From Alteribacillus persepolensis (GTDB taxonomy: Bacteria; Bacillota; Bacilli; Bacillales; Marinococcaceae), in NCBI RefSeq assembly GCF_900099605.1, contig NZ_FNDK01000016.1:1-64000 (forward strand): DNA of 64,000 bases, written 5' to 3'. The notes under the pieces were generated by a model. It was not told the DNA's origin and ran no database searches. It saw nothing but the letters and a program-made list of their open reading frames with translations. This document shows positions 59,569 through 64,000 of the stretch, piece after piece (positions within the stretch are counted from its first letter, which is position 1; each line of letters begins with the position of its first letter). Both the position numbers and the translations under genes were made by a program.

Positions 59569-60360
59569 TTATACTTTTAAGCCCAGCATACTCTTTACTT
59601 TTGCAAATAAACTTTTCTTTTGATCAATCGCCATAAGCGGGACCGACTCTCCAAGAATCCTTCTCGCAATATTACGATAGCCAAGAGACGCTTGACTATT
59701 TGGATTCATCACGATTGGTTCGCCCTTGTGCGATGCTTTCAATACTTCTTCATCGTCGACAATAATTCCCAGTAAGTCAATCGCTAACGTGGCCACCACA
59801 TCATCCACATCGAGCAGATCTTCTTCCTGTGTCCGCCTTACCCTGTTCACAACAAGCCTTGGAGGGGACATGTCTTCTTGTTCCAGCAAGCCGACAATCC
59901 GATCAGCATCTCGAACGGCTGCGATATCTGGCGTGGTGACAACAATCGCTTGATCTGCCCCCGAAACAGCATTTTTGTAACCTTGTTCGATACCAGCGGG
60001 ACAGTCGATAATGACATAATCGTAATCCGGCTTTAATTCACTAATAATCTGTTTCATCTGTTCTGCGTTAACCGCTGACTTATCACTCGTTTGCGCAGCT
60101 GGCAATAAATGCAGGCAGTCAAACCGCTTGTCTCGAATCAATGCCTGCTGCACGCGGCACCTGCCTTCTGCAGCATCGACAAGGTCATAAATAATCCGGT
60201 TATCAAGTCCCATCACGACATCCAGGTTACGCAGACCAATATCTGTATCTACTAAGCAAACCTTTTTCTCTTGCAAAGCAAGTGCAGTGCCTATATTAGC
60301 TGAGGTAGTAGTTTTTCCTACTCCTCCTTTTCCAGATGTTATAACAATTGCCTCTCCCAC
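59569..60360 (-). CDS. minD: Septum site-determining ATPase MinD
   Basis: 263-aa deviant Walker ParA-type ATPase positioning the division septum. GKGGVGKTT near 10-18, then LVDTDIGLRNLDVVMG and VIIDCPAGIEQGYKNA. The C-terminal amphipathic membrane-targeting helix is visible (KSLFAKVKSMLGLKV). The start is GTG 60360 with AAGGAGG at 7 nt. It follows minC by 47 nt. In B. subtilis spoIVFA follows directly; here a terminator and the ars island intervene. Confidence 0.96.
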   Translation of the reverse strand: MGEAIVITSGKGGVGKTTTSANIGTALALQEKKVCLVDTDIGLRNLDVVMGLDNRIIYDLVDAAEGRCRVQQALIRDKRFDCLHLLPAAQTSDKSAVNAEQMKQIISELKPDYDYVIIDCPAGIEQGYKNAVSGADQAIVVTTPDIAAVRDADRIVGLLEQEDMSPPRLVVNRVRRTQEEDLLDVDDVVATLAIDLLGIIVDDEEVLKASHKGEPIVMNPNSQASLGYRNIARRILGESVPLMAIDQKKSLFAKVKSMLGLKV

Positions 60361-60407
60361 TGCAATTCCTCCTTCCAAACCTCAAGAGAGCTTCCATACC
60401 GGTCTCA

Positions 60408-61121
60408 TTACGTGTTCAAGGAATTCTCTTTCTGTGCTGCAGTTTTCTTTAGAAATTGACCCAACAATCTTGCTTTTTCAAATGATATCTCTACATCCTC
60501 ATTCGCTATGTATGCATAAACAGGTTCTTCAAATAGAGGTTTGCGGTCTTTTTTCTCGTAACGATCCGGTGCGTAAAAAATAGCATCCGATATGGAAATT
60601 TGGTGCGGCGCCATAACAGACGCACACACGACCGCATTCTTGCTGCCTTCTATTCCCGCTCTTGCTGTTCCTTTTAAAGTGCCGAGAATATAGACATTGC
60701 CGGTAGCCTCAATGATTCCCCCTGGATTTACATCACCAAGTAAAAGTACGTCCCCTTGGATGCGCAGCACTTGTCCGGACCGGACTATTTTGGCGACTGA
60801 CGTTAATCCGCCTTCTTCTTTTTCACGTTCAGCCTGTTCTCTAGTAATTACTTTCGAATGAAACTCTCCGACAAGGATTGGTTCTGCTTCCTCGAGCAAG
60901 TTAATAATCTGTTCTTTTTGATGGGAACGCAAATAGCGATAACCTGCATCAACTTTCACTTCCACTTCAGGGCCGTTGCCAAACACTTGCTTATCTTTCT
61001 TCATTTTTTCTTTTAGTTCTTTTATTAACTCATCAAACGAGCATTGATCATCTAAAAGAACCGTTAGTCCATCTTTTGTCCCTTTTATAGTTACCAAATT
61101 TTTGGACGGTTCCGTACTCAT
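60408..61121 (-). CDS. minC: Septum site-determining protein MinC
   Basis: 237-aa FtsZ-assembly inhibitor. The N-terminal domain (about 1-105, LVTIKGTKDGLTVLLDDQCS) is followed by the C-terminal beta-helix domain starting near SGQVLRIQGDVLLLGDVNPG, with GGIIEATGNVYILGTLKGTA. ATG 61121 with GAGGTG at 6 nt is preferred over the frame start at 61157. Acts with MinD. Separated from mreD by a 109-bp gap. Confidence 0.95.
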   Translation of the reverse strand: MSTEPSKNLVTIKGTKDGLTVLLDDQCSFDELIKELKEKMKKDKQVFGNGPEVEVKVDAGYRYLRSHQKEQIINLLEEAEPILVGEFHSKVITREQAEREKEEGGLTSVAKIVRSGQVLRIQGDVLLLGDVNPGGIIEATGNVYILGTLKGTARAGIEGSKNAVVCASVMAPHQISISDAIFYAPDRYEKKDRKPLFEEPVYAYIANEDVEISFEKARLLGQFLKKTAAQKENSLNT

Positions 61122-61230
61122 CTGCTTCACCTCTAGAGCTTGAGCCATAATCATCACCTAGTTTAACTGATCTAATGTATTTCCACACAGGCGGCACTAA
61201 ATCCTGCTATATGCAGCAATCTTCTACGTA

Positions 61231-61755
61231 TTAACGCTGCTGAAGTGCTTCATATTCATCTAACTTTCGAAACAAGCGTTGAAATGGATATAACAATAGA
61301 AGTGCTGCTGCCCCATTTAAAATCCAGGACGGCACAAGCCTTATCAGGAAAAAATCTTCAAATAACATATCGGTATAACCAATCACATAATAAAGTCCAT
61401 ACGTCATCCACTCAAAGATAAAAATAGCGCTGAGAATAATCACCATTTGCCACAGATAACTAATACGCACAGCTGTATAAGTAAAAGCGCTTATATAAGC
61501 GACAAACCCGAGACTGAACATATAGATGCCTAATAAGTCCGTATAAACAAAGTCATACAGCACTCCTAGCGTAACACCAAACAACACACCAATACCAGGA
61601 CCGCGAAAAATCGAAATCAATACCACGGCAATGAGAACAAAACGGGGAACAAGCGTATAATCACGCTCTTCCATTGCAGGAACAAAAATTTGAAACCATG
61701 TCCCCTCTAATACAAACAGTACAAAGACAACCGCTGGCAAGAGAAAACGTGTCAT
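61231..61755 (-). CDS. mreD: Rod shape-determining protein MreD
   Basis: 174-aa membrane protein with about five or six helices (FLLPAVVFVLFVLEGTWFQI at the N-terminus). Part of the elongasome. It overlaps the mreC stop by 4 nt (ATGA), with GGAGG before the start, so translation is coupled. Confidence 0.93.
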   Translation of the reverse strand: MTRFLLPAVVFVLFVLEGTWFQIFVPAMEERDYTLVPRFVLIAVVLISIFRGPGIGVLFGVTLGVLYDFVYTDLLGIYMFSLGFVAYISAFTYTAVRISYLWQMVIILSAIFIFEWMTYGLYYVIGYTDMLFEDFFLIRLVPSWILNGAAALLLLYPFQRLFRKLDEYEALQQR

Positions 61756-62666
61756 GAAGATCCTCCATTCTCTGTGCCTTCCCCTGCCTCATTTTCTTCT
61801 GTTTCCAGCTGTAAATCTTCATCTAAGCTGGCAATAGAACGCTCTATCACGTTTACTTGTTCAATGTTATAGAAGTCAGCTGCCGGCTCAATTAACGCAT
61901 TGTATGTTAATCCAAATTCATCCGGCTCCACTTCAACTATTTCACCAATGGCCAGCCCCCGTGGAAAAACACCGCCTAATCCAGAAGTCATCACCGTTTG
62001 CCCTTCCTCAATCTCAGCTTCTGATTCAATTTTACGGAGCATCAGCCCTTCGCGTTCCTCATCCCAGCCTTCGATAAAGGCATACACTGGTTTATCATCG
62101 GTGTTGACCATTGCAGACACACGGTTCGTACGGTTGCCATCTGACAATAATTGCACCGTGGATGTAAATTCCGAAGTCGTTTGTATTTTTCCAATCAGCC
62201 CTTCTGAAGTCACCACAGCCATGTCTTGTTCCACCCCGTCTTGTTCTCCTTTATTGATACCGATTGTTTCTGTCCAGCGATCTGGAGAACGGTGGATCAC
62301 TAGTGCTTGGCGCATCACGTAATCCGTTAGACTTTCATCGGCTTCAATGATGTCTTTTAACGTTTCATTTTCTTGTTTTACACTTTCAAGTTCTGCTGCC
62401 AAAGAAGCATACTCATCCAAGCGAGACTTTAACAGCTCGTTTTCTTCATAAACATGCAGATGGTCTTTTATGTCCCCAAAGAAACCCGCCACGAAATGAG
62501 CGGGCTGGCTAAAAATAGACTGTACTATGCCTGTCGTATCGCGAACAAATTTTTCGGGCCAAGTAACAGCATCTCTATCCCGCATCGAAAAGCCGATAAG
62601 CGCAACCAATACAATAATACTAACCATGAAAACGATGAGTTTCTTGTTTGAAAAAAAATGCGGCAT
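61752..62666 (-). CDS. mreC: Rod shape-determining protein MreC
   Basis: 304-aa protein: one transmembrane helix near 10-27 (LIVFMVSIIVLVALIGF), a coiled coil (about 70-110, LLKSRLDEYASLAAELESVK) and the beta-barrel MreC domain (VTSEGLIGKIQTTSEFTSTV; VMTSGLGGVFPRGLAIGEI). ATG 62666 is preferred over GTG 62675. 14 nt after mreB. The acidic C-terminal tail (TEENEAGEGTENGG) is variable among homologues. Confidence 0.95.
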   Translation of the reverse strand: MPHFFSNKKLIVFMVSIIVLVALIGFSMRDRDAVTWPEKFVRDTTGIVQSIFSQPAHFVAGFFGDIKDHLHVYEENELLKSRLDEYASLAAELESVKQENETLKDIIEADESLTDYVMRQALVIHRSPDRWTETIGINKGEQDGVEQDMAVVTSEGLIGKIQTTSEFTSTVQLLSDGNRTNRVSAMVNTDDKPVYAFIEGWDEEREGLMLRKIESEAEIEEGQTVMTSGLGGVFPRGLAIGEIVEVEPDEFGLTYNALIEPAADFYNIEQVNVIERSIASLDEDLQLETEENEAGEGTENGGSS

Positions 62667-62680
62667 ACAAGACACCTAAC

Positions 62681-63724
62681 CTACAAAGCATTCCGGTTGG
62701 ACCGGGATGTAATTCCCGCTTTTGACCGAAACAAATGAAGGTTTTCTAATGCTCTGCCTGTTCCAAGTGCCACACAATCAAGCGGTTCTTCTGCAACGAG
62801 TACCGGCATATTGGTCTCTTCACTTAATACTTTATCAATATTGCGAAGAATAGCCCCGCCACCCGTTAAAACGATACCTCTGTCCATAATGTCAGCAGCC
62901 AGCTCCGGAGGGGTTGTCTCCAACGTCGTTTTCACCGTTTCTATAATGGTTGATACAGTATCAGCTAATGCCCCAGACACTTCTTCTGCAGTTACAGAAA
63001 CCGTCTTCGGCAGGCCGGAAACAAGATCTCGCCCTCTGATTTCCATATCATCAATTCCTTCTGCGCTTCCAGCTGAGCCAATCTCCATTTTCAGCGACTC
63101 AGCTGTTCGCTCTCCAATCATTAGATTGTATGTTTTTTTAATATAGCTGATAATGGCTTCATCCATTTCATCGCCTGCCACGCGAATGGACTCGCTCGTT
63201 ACAATGCCGCCAAGAGAAATAATTGCTACTTCGGTCGTACCTCCACCAATATCAACAACCATACTCCCTGTTGGTTCCCACACAGGCAGGTCTGCACCAA
63301 TTGCCGCAGCAAACGGCTCTTCAATCGTATAAGCCTCGCGTGCACCAGCTTGTTTGGTCGCATCTTCAACCGCACGCTTTTCCACAGCGGTAATGCCAGA
63401 TGGCACACAAACCATAACATTTGGTTTCCGTGTGAAAATGGAGCGATTTTTTTGTGCTTGGCCAATAAAATATTTCATCATTGTGGCTGTTGTATCAAAA
63501 TCAGCAATAACACCGTCTTTCATTGGGCGCACAGCTACGATATTTCCCGGTGTTCTGCCGATCATGTTTTTAGCGTCGTTTCCGACAGCTTCAATCGTTC
63601 CAGCATCCGTTCTCATCGCTACAACCGAAGGCTCTCGGACGACGACACCTTTGCCTTTTACATATACCAGTGTATTAGCCGTCCCTAAATCGATTCCAAG
63701 ATCTTTTGAAAAACCACCTAACAT
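62681..63724 (-). CDS. mreB: Rod shape-determining actin homologue MreB
   Basis: 347-aa bacterial actin directing cell elongation. [17 protein letters not shown] (8-24, phosphate-1), then [20 protein letters not shown] (phosphate-2 region) and [18 protein letters not shown] (adenosine). ATG follows GAAGGGAG. First gene of mreB-mreC-mreD-minC-minD. radC, which precedes mreB in B. subtilis, must lie beyond the window if it is present. Confidence 0.97.
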   Translation of the reverse strand: MLGGFSKDLGIDLGTANTLVYVKGKGVVVREPSVVAMRTDAGTIEAVGNDAKNMIGRTPGNIVAVRPMKDGVIADFDTTATMMKYFIGQAQKNRSIFTRKPNVMVCVPSGITAVEKRAVEDATKQAGAREAYTIEEPFAAAIGADLPVWEPTGSMVVDIGGGTTEVAIISLGGIVTSESIRVAGDEMDEAIISYIKKTYNLMIGERTAESLKMEIGSAGSAEGIDDMEIRGRDLVSGLPKTVSVTAEEVSGALADTVSTIIETVKTTLETTPPELAADIMDRGIVLTGGGAILRNIDKVLSEETNMPVLVAEEPLDCVALGTGRALENLHLFRSKAGITSRSNRNAL

Positions 63725-63865
63725 CTATGTATCTCCCTTCATCCTTCAATGGATCTTCTTTATCTCCCGTTATCTCCATTATTTCAGAGGGAAGCTCCCT
63801 CCTTATATCAGCCTGATTGAATAAAGACCTTTCATTATACGCAGAAAAAATGCCCACTATGCCAT

Positions 63866-63871
63866 ATTATA
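63866..63871 (-). promoter_or_regulatory. Possible -10 box of the mre operon
   Basis: TATAAT on the minus strand, about 140 nt before mreB, beside a short dyad (ACTGA-AA-TCAGT at 63871-63882). No good -35 is seen. The rest of 63725-64000 shows no gene. Confidence 0.4.
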
Positions 63872-64000
63872 CTGAAATCAGTCTGAAAAACATAGAGTTT
63901 CCCAGTTCTTTCACAAATTTCCTTTGCTTTTTCAGCAGACTGTTTTCAAGCTGAATGCCGTTAAAAACATAGCCATTGTGTACGTAACAAGCGACAGATG

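Overview
The window looks like chromosome from an endospore-forming member of the Bacillaceae. Evidence: the mreBCD-minCD / spoIVFAB / rplU-prp-rpmA order on the right is the Bacillus arrangement, bL27 carries the Firmicutes N-terminal extension with its protease Prp beside it, Shine-Dalgarno sites are strong AGGAGG types, GTG and TTG starts are frequent, and there are many Bacillus-type small proteins (IDEAL domain, YhjD, DUF1659, DUF2922, YvrJ). Exported proteins (PstS and two other lipoproteins) carry very acidic N-terminal linkers. That fits a halophilic or alkaliphilic lifestyle, but this is inference. No rRNA, tRNA, CRISPR array or intact transposase was seen. Most genes lie on the minus strand.

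Left third (1-17.8 kb). A 43-bp tandem repeat opens the window, followed by the queuosine precursor operon queCDEF, dcd, a SpoVB-like flippase, an IDEAL-domain protein, a gene-poor stretch where B. subtilis has comK, yhjD, and an orphan ktrC. Next come a COG1840-type ABC importer (ATPase, fused permease, lipoprotein), two small unknown proteins, the nitric oxide pair hmp/nsrR with two clear NsrR boxes, an unknown 177-aa protein, and mgtE. mgtE is preceded by a nearly textbook Mg2+ riboswitch (M-box) and its terminator.

Middle (18-46 kb). A sugar or polyol catabolic locus has a Gfo/Idh dehydrogenase, a LacI-type repressor, a complete ABC transporter, a truncated sodium:solute symporter and a divergent IolR-like DeoR regulator. 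It is tied together by four copies of one operator (TAAGCGCTTAACT). Then come KhtTU K+/H+ antiport, a DUF4328/LCP pair, resA, a D-Ala-D-Ala carboxypeptidase and a CPBP protease, the DUF1659/DUF2922/YvrJ trio, a DUF418 membrane protein, a cheA-cheW-cheY-cheX operon behind a sigma-D promoter, and the pstSCAB-phoU phosphate operon behind a PhoP-box promoter.

Right third (46-64 kb). YhfI-like MBL hydrolase, acetoacetyl-CoA synthetase, then rng-rplU-prp-rpmA, spoIVFA-spoIVFB and mreB-mreC-mreD-minC-minD. A divergent arsenic island (arsCBR / arsDA) sits between minD and spoIVFA, which are adjacent in B. subtilis. spoIVFA has its own sigma-E-like promoter, so its sporulation control need not depend on the split.

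The most unusual non-genic signal is a family of GC-rich intergenic repeats (at least six copies). Each lies immediately beyond the rho-independent terminator of a minus-strand transcript, always in the same orientation. One copy separates the mgtE riboswitch terminator from mgtE. A second GC-rich family has three copies, one of them exactly at the break of the truncated symporter gene. I found no convincing wholly new defence or metabolic system.
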